NCBI GenBank assembly: GCA_019637155.1
Contig: JAHBWE010000021.1
Location: 1-64,000, forward strand
Direction of reading: 5' to 3'
Length of the DNA stretch: 64,000 nt
From: Labilithrix sp.
GTDB lineage: Bacteria; Myxococcota_A; Polyangia; Polyangiales; Polyangiaceae
A program made the translations under genes and the position numbers. The notes beneath the pieces are model-generated. The model had not been told where the DNA came from. It did not search any database and was given only the letters and a program-made list of their open reading frames with translations. Within the stretch, counting starts at the first letter, position 1. Each line of letters opens with the position of its first letter. This document shows, one piece after another, positions 6,842-15,055 of the stretch.

Positions 6842-9316
6842 ATGAGGGTTTTTCCCAGGAGGTGCTTTCGCAGCCTTGGAACGCTCGCGGCCGCGCTGTT
6901 CTTCACCGGAGCGGCGTTCGCGGACGCGCACGGGGTCGCGCCGGGCGGCGGCGGGCTCGAGGGCGTCGAGGCGACGCTGAAGGGCGCGACGCTCGAGGTG
7001 CGGGCCGGCGGGGCGACGCGGTCGATCGCGTTGCCGCTCGCGAAGCCCGAGGCGCGCATCAGCACGATCGCGATCGGCGAAGGCAGGCACGTGCTCCACG
7101 TCCACGCGACGGAGGGAGCGCTCGGTCTTCCGAGCGCGTCATGGCAAGCGCGCACGTGGGACGCGGTCTTCGCCGGCGGCAAGGAGGTCTTCGCGGGACC
7201 GACCGGCTACACGGCGGGCGAGGACGGCGAGCGCACGGGGCAGATCGTGGAGGTGACCGATCGCGACGACGCGACGAAGTTCGTGCTCGTCGCCGACGTG
7301 CGGGAGGACACGCGCATCTGCGGCCAGGCGACGACCCCGCTCTCGGTGCGCGGCCTCGACGCGAAGACGCTCGCGCTCCGCGGCGCCTCGCTCCATCGCA
7401 TCGCGAAGAAGGAGCGCGACGCCGCGACGCGCATCGTCGCGGTCGCGATGGGCGGAACCGCGCGTCCGCCGCTCGCGCGCCTGCTCGCGGCGAGCGGCGC
7501 GAGCGGCGGCAAGGCTCCCGCGATCACGGACGGCAAGCTCGAGACCGCGTGGAGCGAGGAGCGCCCCGGCGACGGCCACGGCGAGTTCGTCGCGATGCGC
7601 GCCCCAACCGAAGCGCCGCTGCACTCTTTGGTCGTCACCCCCGTGCCCGCGCACGCGCCGCCGGCGGCGGAGCGCGGTGCGCCGGGGCACGCGACGCCGT
7701 CGCCGGAGCGCGTGGCGCCGCGCACGTTCTTCGTCGCGACGGATGCGCGGCTCTTTCACGTGACGATGCCGGAGGACGCGCGCGCGAACGTCGCGTACGA
7801 GGTCCCCTTCCCCGAGCCGATCCGCACGTCGTGCGTCGCGCTCGTGCTCGACGAGGCGTACGACGGCGATCGCGCCGCGCCGGTCGTGACGATCGCGGAG
7901 GTCGCGGCGCGCACGAAGCTCGACGTCGACGGCGCGACGTTCGACGACGTCGCGAAGGAGCTCTCCGGCGCCCGCGCGGACGAGGCGGCGGCGGTCCTGC
8001 GACGCGGCGGCGATCCCGCGCTCGCGGCGGTGAGCGCGCGGTGGTCCTCGCTCGACGCGAAGGCCCGCGCGTTCGCGGTCGACGTCGCGTCGAGCGCGGG
8101 CACGTGCGGCGGCCCCGCAATGGAGCTCCTCACCCGCGCGCTCGCGGACGAGGCGAGCGAGGTGCGCCGCCGCGCGAGCGGCCGCATCGAGCGATGCGGG
8201 AAGCAGGCGACCGAGTCGCTCATGCTCGCGGTGCGCTCGAGCGAGGAGCGGCGGCGCGCGGCGTCGGCGGGCCTCCTCGCGTCGATCGCGCCCGCGGCGG
8301 CGTTCGATCCGCTGAGCGAGGTCGCCGGCGCGGGAGCGACGGAGACACGACGCGCGGTCCGCGCCGCGCTCGCGCGGGCAGCGACGGCGACGACGCGCGA
8401 GAAGCTCACCGCCGCGCTCGCGCGACCGGGCCTCACGCCGGACGCGCGGCTCGACCTCGTGCGCGCGTTCGGCCCGCGCCTCGCGGAGCTGCGCCCGGAA
8501 GCGGAGGCCGCGCTCACCGAGGTCCTCGCCGCGACGCCGGACATGCGCACGCGCTGGCTCGTCGCCGAGCCCGCCGCCCAGCTCGGCGACGTACCGCGCC
8601 TCGTGTCCCTCGCGAACGATCCGGAGTGGCCCGTCCGCGCCCGCGCCCTCGAGGCCAGCGCCACGCTCCCCGCGATGCAGCCATCGCGCATGAAAGGCGC
8701 AGCCGACCCGCACCCCCGCGTCCGCGAAGCCGCCCTCCACGCGATGGCCGCCGCTTCGAACCCGAGTCGCTCCCCGACGAACGGCGCAGGCTCGAGCCAC
8801 GACGCGTCCTCTTCCAAGGCGAGCGGCGCGGCGGCGGCGCGGGCGCTCGGCGGTGACACGTGGACCTTCGTGCGTGTCGCGGCGGCGGAGGTGCTGGGCG
8901 CGACGGGGGCGGAGCCGGCCGCGCTCGCGAAGGGGCTCGGCGACCGAAGCGCGAAGGTGCGCGCCGCGGCGGTGGTCGCGCTCGGGGCGAGCCGCGCGGC
9001 GGGCCAGGCGAGCGCGATCCGGGCGCGCCTCGACGACACGCAAGAGGACGTCGAGGTCCGCGCGCTCGCGGCGCGGACGCTGGGGAAGCTCTGCGTGCAG
9101 AGCGCAGCCGATCGCCTGACCCACCTCGCGATCCTCGCGCGGTCGCCGGTCGACGAAGCCGACGAGCGCATCGGCACGGCCGCGCTCGAGGCCCTCGGCA
9201 TGCTGCACCCCCCCGACATCGAGAAGCGCCTCGCCCCGCTCCGCGACCCGAAGTCGCGCACGCTCCTCAAGCGCGCCGCCGACGCCGCCGTCGCCGAGCG
9301 CGGCAGCTGTCGCTGA
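6842..9316 (+). CDS. Exported HEAT-repeat protein
   Basis: About 824 residues. It starts at ATG 6842 (MRVFPRRCFRSLGTLAAALF), giving a signal peptide with likely cleavage after AFADA. The first half is beta-rich; a segment around residues 225-290 (ITDGKLETAWSEE, GHGEFVAMRAP) resembles a discoidin/F5-F8 carbohydrate-binding domain. The second half is a series of HEAT-like helical repeats rich in Ala/Arg/Glu (for example VRAAAVVALGASRAAGQ and VEVRALAARTLGKLC). HEAT repeats scaffold protein contacts, and the export signal suggests a periplasmic or surface role. The gene stands alone, divergent from the PBP gene. Confidence 0.85.
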   Translation: MRVFPRRCFRSLGTLAAALFFTGAAFADAHGVAPGGGGLEGVEATLKGATLEVRAGGATRSIALPLAKPEARISTIAIGEGRHVLHVHATEGALGLPSASWQARTWDAVFAGGKEVFAGPTGYTAGEDGERTGQIVEVTDRDDATKFVLVADVREDTRICGQATTPLSVRGLDAKTLALRGASLHRIAKKERDAATRIVAVAMGGTARPPLARLLAASGASGGKAPAITDGKLETAWSEERPGDGHGEFVAMRAPTEAPLHSLVVTPVPAHAPPAAERGAPGHATPSPERVAPRTFFVATDARLFHVTMPEDARANVAYEVPFPEPIRTSCVALVLDEAYDGDRAAPVVTIAEVAARTKLDVDGATFDDVAKELSGARADEAAAVLRRGGDPALAAVSARWSSLDAKARAFAVDVASSAGTCGGPAMELLTRALADEASEVRRRASGRIERCGKQATESLMLAVRSSEERRRAASAGLLASIAPAAAFDPLSEVAGAGATETRRAVRAALARAATATTREKLTAALARPGLTPDARLDLVRAFGPRLAELRPEAEAALTEVLAATPDMRTRWLVAEPAAQLGDVPRLVSLANDPEWPVRARALEASATLPAMQPSRMKGAADPHPRVREAALHAMAAASNPSRSPTNGAGSSHDASSSKASGAAAARALGGDTWTFVRVAAAEVLGATGAEPAALAKGLGDRSAKVRAAAVVALGASRAAGQASAIRARLDDTQEDVEVRALAARTLGKLCVQSAADRLTHLAILARSPVDEADERIGTAALEALGMLHPPDIEKRLAPLRDPKSRTLLKRAADAAVAERGSCR

Positions 9317-9443
9317 CACCTGCAGCATTTCGCATGGGTCTTCACACCGGACCGAGAACGCGCGGCTCCACGCGCGCCCCGCTCGACCGTACCGCGCCCC
9401 GCTTTTTACGAGCGATCGCCGCGCACGACCGCCCGCGCCGGAG

Positions 9444-9695
9444 GTGGCGCCGTTCGTGCCTCCTCATGGCCTCGTGCCTCGGATCGAACTGGTCGCGTCG
9501 CTCGTCGCGCTCGTGTGGGGCGGCGTGGTGCTCGCGGCGATGGGCGCCTCCGCGCTCGTGATGCCCTACGAACGGTGGACCGCCGAGCTCGGCTCGTTCC
9601 GCAGCCTCGCGGCCTGCGGGACCGTCCTCGGCCTCCTCGCCACCGCCTTCTTCGCGCTCGAGCGCCGGAAAGTCGAAAAGCGCCTCTCCCGCTAG
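9444..9695 (+). CDS. Small two-helix membrane protein
   Basis: An 83-residue protein with two probable membrane helices (about residues 16-38 and 55-70), a short loop with YERWTAELGSF, and a basic tail ERRKVEKRLSR. It starts at GTG 9444 with GGAGG almost touching the start; GTG 9474 is an in-frame alternative that leaves both helices intact. I do not recognise the family. It is convergent with pqqA, only 34 nt away. Confidence 0.5.
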   Translation: MAPFVPPHGLVPRIELVASLVALVWGGVVLAAMGASALVMPYERWTAELGSFRSLAACGTVLGLLATAFFALERRKVEKRLSR

Positions 9696-9729
9696 GGAGG
9701 GCGCTTCATGACGACGTGGCTCCGAGCGC

Positions 9730-9882
9730 TCAGGCGCGCGGGATGACGGTCTCGATCTCGGTCTCGAGCGGGCGCTCACTGACGAAGAGCGGGCCGTCCT
9801 TCATCGGGTCGTAGTTGTCGTCCTGGTAAGACGAGATCTCGGCGTCCATCTTGATCTCGACCATCTCGGGCTTGTTCCACAT
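9730..9882 (-). CDS. pqqA: PQQ precursor peptide PqqA, with unusually long C-terminus
   Basis: This short gene encodes a 50-residue peptide starting MWNKPEMVEIKMDAEISSYQ. In PqqA peptides, Glu15 and Tyr19 (E-x-x-x-Y) are cross-linked by PqqE and become the PQQ backbone; here Glu15 and Tyr19 fall at exactly those positions, and the MW-x-KP opening also fits the family. Family members are usually 22-30 residues, so the further 31 residues (DDNYDPMKDG onward, acidic, ending VIPRA) are odd. AGGTAGGA lies 5 nt before the ATG. The gene follows the quinoprotein dehydrogenase gene on the same strand after 75 nt and is 3.3 kb from pqqBCDE. Identification is by eye but supported by the whole locus. Confidence 0.85.
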   Translation of the reverse strand: MWNKPEMVEIKMDAEISSYQDDNYDPMKDGPLFVSERPLETEIETVIPRA

Positions 9883-9905
9883 GTTCGTCCTACCTTGTGT
9901 GCAAT

Positions 9906-9926
9906 GAGTCTGACTCGGATTTCCGA
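9906..9926. promoter_or_regulatory. Two overlapping small dyads upstream of pqqA
   Basis: The 75-nt gap between the dehydrogenase stop and pqqA holds GAGTC-T-GACTC (9906-9916), overlapping TCGGA-TT-TCCGA (9915-9926). Either could be a regulator site or alternative RNA hairpins controlling the amount of pqqA message relative to the dehydrogenase. No convincing sigma-70 promoter is visible. This is an inference from symmetry alone. Confidence 0.3.
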
Positions 9927-9957
9927 ACGCGCAAGGTGAATTTTTCGCGCGTGATTC

Positions 9958-11703
9958 TCAGGGTTTGGGCGCGCCGGCGCGGATCCACTCCTCGAGGGCG
10001 TGGAACGACTCGGGATCGATGCCGCCGGCCGGCATCTGCGGGTAGCCCTCGCCCTGGATGCGGAGGACCAGCTCGCTGCTCATGTCGCCGCCCTGCACGA
10101 GGGCCGGGCGCGCGCCGCGCGCTTCGGTGAGGCGCTTCCAGTTGCCGACCGCGTCGCACTTGTCGAGGCGGAGGTTGCCCGGATAGCCGGGTCCGACGCC
10201 GTGGCAGCTCGTGCAGTTCTTGTCGAGGACCTCCTTCTGCATCACCGACATCGCGTCGTTCTTGCGCGAGAGCTCGCGGCAGCGCGCTTCGACGGCGGGA
10301 TCGGCGCCGGGGCGGACGATCGGGATCGCGCGCATCGGGAGGCCGTTGCCCTCGGCCGCGTTGAAGGAGAGGCGGAGGACGTTGCCGTTCTTGTCCTCGG
10401 TGATGTAGAGCGAGCCGTCCTTCGCCGCGAGGACGTCGACCGGCGCGCCGAGCGGCTCGCGGCCGTCCGCGCTCTTCTCCCAGCCGCGGATGATGTCGAG
10501 CGGCTCGCCGCCGCCGGGGATGCCGTTCGCGTCGACCGGCACCATCACGAGGCGGTGCCCGTTGTCGCGATAGCCGTGGTACGTGACGATGAGCTGGCCC
10601 TTGTACGCGCTCGGGAGGAGCGAGCCGTCGTAGTAGGTCATGCCGAGCGGCGCGGCGTGACCGGGGAGGAGGAGCGCCGGCGCGGTGTAGCGCGAGCAGT
10701 CGACGCGGCCGCGGTACTCGGGGCTGACCGCGTTGTTGTCGAAGCAGTAGGGCCAGCCGTAGTGCGCGCCCGGGACGATGACGTTGAGCTCCTCGTGCGG
10801 GAAGTCCGCCTCCGTGTCGCGGTACGACGCGTCGGCCTTCTCGATCGAGTCGCGCGAGTTCTCGCCCTGGAGGAGCGCGCCGCTGGTCGGGTGCACCGCG
10901 AGCGCCATCGAGTTGCGGAGGCCGCGCGCGACGACGGTGAAGCCGGTCGCGACGTGCTCGGCGTTGTTCAGGTCGTACGCGCGGATGGTGCCGAGCGCGT
11001 TGTTCCCCTCGGCCTCGACGCACGGCAGCGCGTAGCGGCGGCTCGAGCCGCTGCCCGTCTCGCAGTTGTCCGAGGCGGAGCCGATGTTGACGTAGAGCTT
11101 CCACGGATCGCGCTTGTCGAAGACCATCTTCTTGAGCGGATGCCGGTACGGATCGCCCTTCGGGAGGTCCTTGATCACGACCTTGAAGCGCGGCTGCTTG
11201 TAGTCGCCCGTGGTGCGGAACGGGCCCGTCCGCGGGACGGGGTCCACCGTCGCCTCGTAGGGATCGAAGCGGAACACGCCCGTCGGCGTGCCGATGTACG
11301 GGAGGCCGTCGGGCCCCACCGTCACGCCGCTCGGCTTGTCGATCAGCTTCGCGATCCGCGTCTTCGAGAACGTCTTGTTCGGGAGGCGGCGGAGGAGCCA
11401 CACCGCGCCGCGGTCCTGCGCCCAGCCGCCCATCTCCGCGAGGACGAAGTCGCCGCTCGGGAGCTCCGCGATGCCGCGCGAGTACGTGAAGCCCTGCGTG
11501 ACGAGGCCGACGCAGATGCCGGGCGGCGTCTTCAGCGTCTTGAGGCGGGGGAGGCCGTCGCAGGTGCCCTCGGTCGTGTACGCCTCCTCGCCGGAGCCCT
11601 CGTCGAGCGCCTCGTCCTCGTCGGTCGGGGCCCCGCAGGCCGGCGCGAACGCGGCGAGCGAGAGGGTCGCGAGGACGGCCAGGGAGAGCATCGCCGAGCG
11701 CAT
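9958..11703 (-). CDS. PQQ-dependent sugar dehydrogenase-like lipoprotein with fused cytochrome c domain
   Basis: A 581-residue exported quinoprotein. The signal peptide MRSAMLSLAVLATLSLAAFA ends in APAC, a plausible lipobox. Residues of about 60-460 form a beta-propeller of the soluble glucose/L-sorbosone dehydrogenase type (SRGIAELPSGDFVLAE, HYGWPYC, GAPVDVLAAKDGSLYITED). The C-terminal 110 residues are a class I cytochrome c with CTSCHG and a likely distal Met in YPQMPAGG. The family oxidises sugars or alcohols using PQQ and passes electrons to heme c, here within one chain. Its place directly before pqqA and near pqqBCDE supports PQQ as cofactor. The exact substrate cannot be told. Confidence 0.9.
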   Translation of the reverse strand: MRSAMLSLAVLATLSLAAFAPACGAPTDEDEALDEGSGEEAYTTEGTCDGLPRLKTLKTPPGICVGLVTQGFTYSRGIAELPSGDFVLAEMGGWAQDRGAVWLLRRLPNKTFSKTRIAKLIDKPSGVTVGPDGLPYIGTPTGVFRFDPYEATVDPVPRTGPFRTTGDYKQPRFKVVIKDLPKGDPYRHPLKKMVFDKRDPWKLYVNIGSASDNCETGSGSSRRYALPCVEAEGNNALGTIRAYDLNNAEHVATGFTVVARGLRNSMALAVHPTSGALLQGENSRDSIEKADASYRDTEADFPHEELNVIVPGAHYGWPYCFDNNAVSPEYRGRVDCSRYTAPALLLPGHAAPLGMTYYDGSLLPSAYKGQLIVTYHGYRDNGHRLVMVPVDANGIPGGGEPLDIIRGWEKSADGREPLGAPVDVLAAKDGSLYITEDKNGNVLRLSFNAAEGNGLPMRAIPIVRPGADPAVEARCRELSRKNDAMSVMQKEVLDKNCTSCHGVGPGYPGNLRLDKCDAVGNWKRLTEARGARPALVQGGDMSSELVLRIQGEGYPQMPAGGIDPESFHALEEWIRAGAPKP

Positions 11704-11722
11704 GGTGGGGCATACTGCAACC

Positions 11723-11753
11723 GTGGGGCCACCCTCACCTACATAGGCCCCAC
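11723..11753. promoter_or_regulatory. 8-bp stem hairpin in the dehydrogenase leader
   Basis: GTGGGGCC (11723-11730) and GGCCCCAC (11746-11753) can pair around a 15-nt loop. This lies 20-50 nt upstream of the dehydrogenase start codon and so within the likely promoter or 5' leader. It could be an operator, or an RNA structure affecting expression. No known riboswitch class is recognised. Confidence 0.35.
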
Positions 11754-11825
11754 ACGAAACCTTTCAGGTTTTCGATGATGGACCGGTGTAATTTTTTCGA
11801 TCGCGGATCCTGCGTAGCTCAGACC

Positions 11826-13172
11826 TCATGCGGCCCGGATCGCGAGAGAAGGCCTTAGTTTCCGCTTCTCGAGGACGAGGCGAAGGCCCTCGCTCGGCGT
11901 GATCGTGATCGATCGGCGGACCATCCTGACCGGCTTCTTGCCCTCGAAGGCGAAGCCGCAGCGCGACACCAGTCGCGCGAGCACCATCTTCATCTCGTAG
12001 ACCGCGAAGGCCATCCCGATGCAGCGCCGGATGCCGCCGCCGAACGGGAAGAACTCGTGGGCGGAGAGCTTCTTCCCCACGAACCGGCGCGGATCGAACG
12101 TCTCCGGGTTGGGGAACGCCTCGGGCCGGCGATGGGCGAGGTAGATCGAGCAGACGACGAGCTCCCCCTTCTTCATGTCCATCCCGCCGACGGTGCGGTC
12201 CGTCGCGAGCACGCGCCCGACGATGGGGATGACGGGGATGAGCCGCAGCGCCTCGCGGACGACGCCGTCGAGGAGCGGCGCCTTGTTGATCGCCTCGGGC
12301 TTCGGATCGGGACCGAGCGCCTCGACCTCGGCGTGGAGCTCGGCGAAGAGCGCCGGTTGTTCGAGGAGGTGCTTCATCGCCCAGCTCAGCGCGGTCGCGG
12401 TCGTCTCGTGCCCCGCGACGAGGAGCGTCACGAGCTCGTCGCGGAGCTCCTCGCGCGACATCGGCTCGCCCGCGTCGTCGCGCGCGTCGAGGAGGAGCGA
12501 GAGGATGTCGGGACCGCGGACGCCGGACGCGCGCTTGCCGTCGATCTCGCGATGGAGGAGGTCGTTGCTCGCGTCCACCGCGCGGCGGAAGCGGCCGTAC
12601 GGGCTGTAGCCGCCGAGCTCGAACTGCATCGCGGGGATGAGGAGCGGGGCCCACGCGCCGAGGTCGAGGAGCCGCTTCGTGTTCGTGACCATCTGCTCGA
12701 GGCGCGGTCCTTCGAAGCCGAAGATCGTGCGGACGATCACGCGGAGCGTGACGTCCTGCATCGACTCGTGGAACGCGAACGGCCGCCCGTGAGGCATCGC
12801 GTCGATCGCGTCGTCGGTGACGTCGAGCATCGTCTGCCCGTACGCCTGCATGCGCTCGCCGTGGAACGGCGGCAGGAGGAGCTTCCGCTTCCGGAGGTGC
12901 TTTTCGCCGTCGACCATCAGCACCGAGCGATCGCCGAGCAGCACCGCGAGCGTCTGGTTGAAGCGGCCCGCCTCGAGCTCGTCGCCGCCGTCGGAGAAGA
13001 CCTCGCGCACGTCGTCCGGGTTCGAGAAGACGTTCACCTCCATCCCGAAGATGCCGAGGCGGAAGGACTCGCCGTGGAGCGCGCGGAGCTCGTCGAGGTA
13101 CGGATACGGCGACCGCATCCAGCGCCAGGACGAGTACGCCATCGAGTGCTTGCGGGGCGGCAGCGTGGGCAT
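11826..13172 (-). CDS. Cytochrome P450 (between the two halves of the PQQ locus)
   Basis: A 448-residue heme-thiolate monooxygenase without signal peptide. AGHETT (I-helix oxygen-binding groove, near residue 256), EALR (ExxR, near 310) and FPFGGGIRRCIG (heme-binding loop with the Cys ligand, near 382) are all present. Start ATG 13172 gives MPTLPPRKHSMAYSSWRW; the longer frame has no P450-like sequence. It is divergent from pqqB with 55 nt between the starts. P450s of this bacterial class hydroxylate lipids, terpenes or polyketides; the substrate is unknown, and a link to PQQ is suggested only by position. Confidence 0.93.
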   Translation of the reverse strand: MPTLPPRKHSMAYSSWRWMRSPYPYLDELRALHGESFRLGIFGMEVNVFSNPDDVREVFSDGGDELEAGRFNQTLAVLLGDRSVLMVDGEKHLRKRKLLLPPFHGERMQAYGQTMLDVTDDAIDAMPHGRPFAFHESMQDVTLRVIVRTIFGFEGPRLEQMVTNTKRLLDLGAWAPLLIPAMQFELGGYSPYGRFRRAVDASNDLLHREIDGKRASGVRGPDILSLLLDARDDAGEPMSREELRDELVTLLVAGHETTATALSWAMKHLLEQPALFAELHAEVEALGPDPKPEAINKAPLLDGVVREALRLIPVIPIVGRVLATDRTVGGMDMKKGELVVCSIYLAHRRPEAFPNPETFDPRRFVGKKLSAHEFFPFGGGIRRCIGMAFAVYEMKMVLARLVSRCGFAFEGKKPVRMVRRSITITPSEGLRLVLEKRKLRPSLAIRAA

Positions 13173-13227
13173 GGAAGAGCTATAGGTCCTCTCGTCGGCG
13201 CGGACGAGTGCGGGTAGCATTCCCGCG

Positions 13228-14121
13228 ATGCGCGCCATCGTCCTCGGAGCCGCCGCCGGCGGCGGGTTCCCACAATGGAATTGCGGCTGTGCGAACTGCG
13301 TCGCCGTGCGCGAAGGCCGCCCGGGGTACGAGGCGCGCACGCAGGACTCGATCGCGGTCACCGCCGACGGCGCGCGCTACGCGGTCGTCAACGCCTCGCC
13401 CGAGATCCTGGCGCAGGTGCAGAAGAACGAGGCGCTCTGGCCGCGCTCGGCGCGCCACACGCCGATCAGCGCGGTCATCCTCACGAACGGAGACATGGAC
13501 CACGTGCTGGGCCTCTTCTCGCTCCGCGAGTCGACGCCGTTCGCGCTCTACATGACCGCGGCGGTGCAGCGCGGGCTCGAGGAGAGCGCGTTCATCCGCA
13601 CGCTGCGCCGCTTCGAGGGGCAGCTCGTCGTGCGGAACCTCGAGATCGGCAAGCCGACCGCGCTCGCCGACGCGACCGGCGAGCCGCTCGGCCTCTCGGT
13701 GCGCGCCTTCCCCGCCGCCGGCAAGCTCCCGGTCCACTTCGTCGGCCACGCGAAGGAGTCGCCGGAGGACAACGTCGGCCTCTCGTTCACCGACGACGCG
13801 GGGAAGACGCTCGCCTACGCCGCCGCGTGCGCGAGCGCGGAGGAAGGAGCGCACCTCGACGGGCACGACGTCGTCTTCTTCGACGGCACGTTCTGGACGG
13901 AGGACGAGCTCGTGAAGGCGGGGCTCTCGAAGTCGTACGCGCGCGACATGGCGCACGTCCCGGTCTCGGTCTCGCTCGAAAAGCTGAAGATCGGCGGGCG
14001 GAAGATCTACACGCACATCAACAACACGAATCCCATCTTGGCTCCCGACTCCAAGGAGCGAAAGCAAGTGCTCGCCGCGGGTTGGGAGATCGCCTACGAC
14101 GGAATGGAGATCTCGCTATGA
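13228..14121 (+). CDS. pqqB: PQQ biosynthesis protein PqqB
   Basis: A 297-residue metallo-beta-lactamase-fold protein, the family length. PqqB is reported to act as a hydroxylase on the tyrosine ring of the cross-linked precursor. The start MRAIVLGAAAGGGFPQWNCG and the Cys pair in NCGCANC are diagnostic, as is NGDMDHVLGLFSLRE in the middle (variant of the NADLDH metal-site motif). It is the first gene of the pqqBCDE operon, and its TGA overlaps the ATG of pqqC as ATGA. Confidence 0.95.
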   Translation: MRAIVLGAAAGGGFPQWNCGCANCVAVREGRPGYEARTQDSIAVTADGARYAVVNASPEILAQVQKNEALWPRSARHTPISAVILTNGDMDHVLGLFSLRESTPFALYMTAAVQRGLEESAFIRTLRRFEGQLVVRNLEIGKPTALADATGEPLGLSVRAFPAAGKLPVHFVGHAKESPEDNVGLSFTDDAGKTLAYAAACASAEEGAHLDGHDVVFFDGTFWTEDELVKAGLSKSYARDMAHVPVSVSLEKLKIGGRKIYTHINNTNPILAPDSKERKQVLAAGWEIAYDGMEISL

Positions 14122-14810
14122 CGGAGCCGCTCGATCGGGAGGCGTTCATCGCGCGCCTGCGTGACGAAGGCGCAAAGCGGTATCACGATCATCATGACTT
14201 CCACGTGCGCATGCACGCCGGGAAGCTCTCGCGCCGGCAGATCCAGGCGTGGGTCGAGAACCGCTTTTATTACCAGACACGAATCCCGATCAAGGACGCG
14301 ATCATCCTCTCCAAGTCCGATGATCCCGCGTTCCGCCGCGTGTGGATCCACCGCATTCACGATCACGACGGGAAGGCCGAAGGGGAGGGCGGGCTCGCGC
14401 AGTGGATCCGCCTCGCGAAGGGCGTCGGCCTCGACGTCGACGAAGTGAAGTCGCTGAAGAACGTGCTCCCCGGCGTCCGCTTCGCGTGCGACTCCTACGT
14501 CCAGCTCGTCCGCGATCGTCCCCTCGTCGAGGCGGTCGCCTCCTCGCTCACGGAGTTCTTCTCCCCCGACATCATGGCGCGCCGCATCGTGGCGTGGGAG
14601 CAGCACTACCCGTGGGTCGAGGCCGAGACGATGGAGTACTTCCGCGGCCGCGTCACGCGCGCGCGCCAGGACTCGCACGAGGCGATCGACTACGTCATCG
14701 CCCACGCCACGACGCGGGAGGTGCAAGAGCGCTGCATCGACGCGCTCATCGTGAAGACGCAGATCCTCTGGGCGCTGCTCGACGCGGTGGATCGGGCATT
14801 TTCGGCGTGA
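14118..14810 (+). CDS. pqqC: Pyrroloquinoline-quinone synthase PqqC
   Basis: A 230-residue cofactorless oxidase that carries out the final ring closure and eight-electron oxidation to PQQ. The helical-bundle family motifs are visible: RYHDHHDFHVRMHAGKLS near the N-terminus, QAWVENRFYYQTRIPIKDA, and several His residues (WIHRIHDHDG, WEQHYPW). It is about 20 residues shorter than many homologues, with no loss in the core. It overlaps pqqB (ATGA) and pqqD (GTGA). Confidence 0.95.
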   Translation: MTEPLDREAFIARLRDEGAKRYHDHHDFHVRMHAGKLSRRQIQAWVENRFYYQTRIPIKDAIILSKSDDPAFRRVWIHRIHDHDGKAEGEGGLAQWIRLAKGVGLDVDEVKSLKNVLPGVRFACDSYVQLVRDRPLVEAVASSLTEFFSPDIMARRIVAWEQHYPWVEAETMEYFRGRVTRARQDSHEAIDYVIAHATTREVQERCIDALIVKTQILWALLDAVDRAFSA

Positions 14811-15055
14811 ACCCGAAGCTCGCGAAGAAGGCGCGGCTGCGGTTCGACCGGCACTCGGGGAAGCACATGCTGATGTACCCGGAGCGCGGCCTCGCCCTGA
14901 ACGAGAGCGCGAAGCTCATCGTCGAGCGCTGCGACGGCACGCGGAGCGTCGAGCAGATCGTGCAGGAGCTCGACGCGATCGCGGGGCAGAGCGTCCAGGC
15001 CGACGTGCTCGCGGTGCTCGAGGACCTCCAGAAGAAGGGGCTCCTCGAGCCGTGA
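14807..15055 (+). CDS. pqqD: PQQ biosynthesis peptide chaperone PqqD
   Basis: An 82-residue RRE-fold protein that binds PqqA and presents it to PqqE. It starts at GTG 14807, which overlaps the pqqC stop, and reads VNPKLAKKARLRFDRHSGKHML, then LMYPERGLALNESA, a typical PqqD strand-turn pattern, then a helical C-terminus ending DLQKKGLLEP. Because PqqA here is long, the PqqA-PqqD interface is worth comparing with other species. Confidence 0.92.
   Translation: MNPKLAKKARLRFDRHSGKHMLMYPERGLALNESAKLIVERCDGTRSVEQIVQELDAIAGQSVQADVLAVLEDLQKKGLLEP

Noticed and set aside
4852..8856. A forward open frame of 1334 codons spanning tdk, the PBP gene and the HEAT gene
   Set aside because: Extremely Arg-rich with no domains; it is the GC-skewed shadow of real genes in other frames.
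11810..11825. GCGTAGCTCAGACC resembling a tRNA D-arm
   Set aside because: No acceptor stem, anticodon arm or T-arm can be formed around it.
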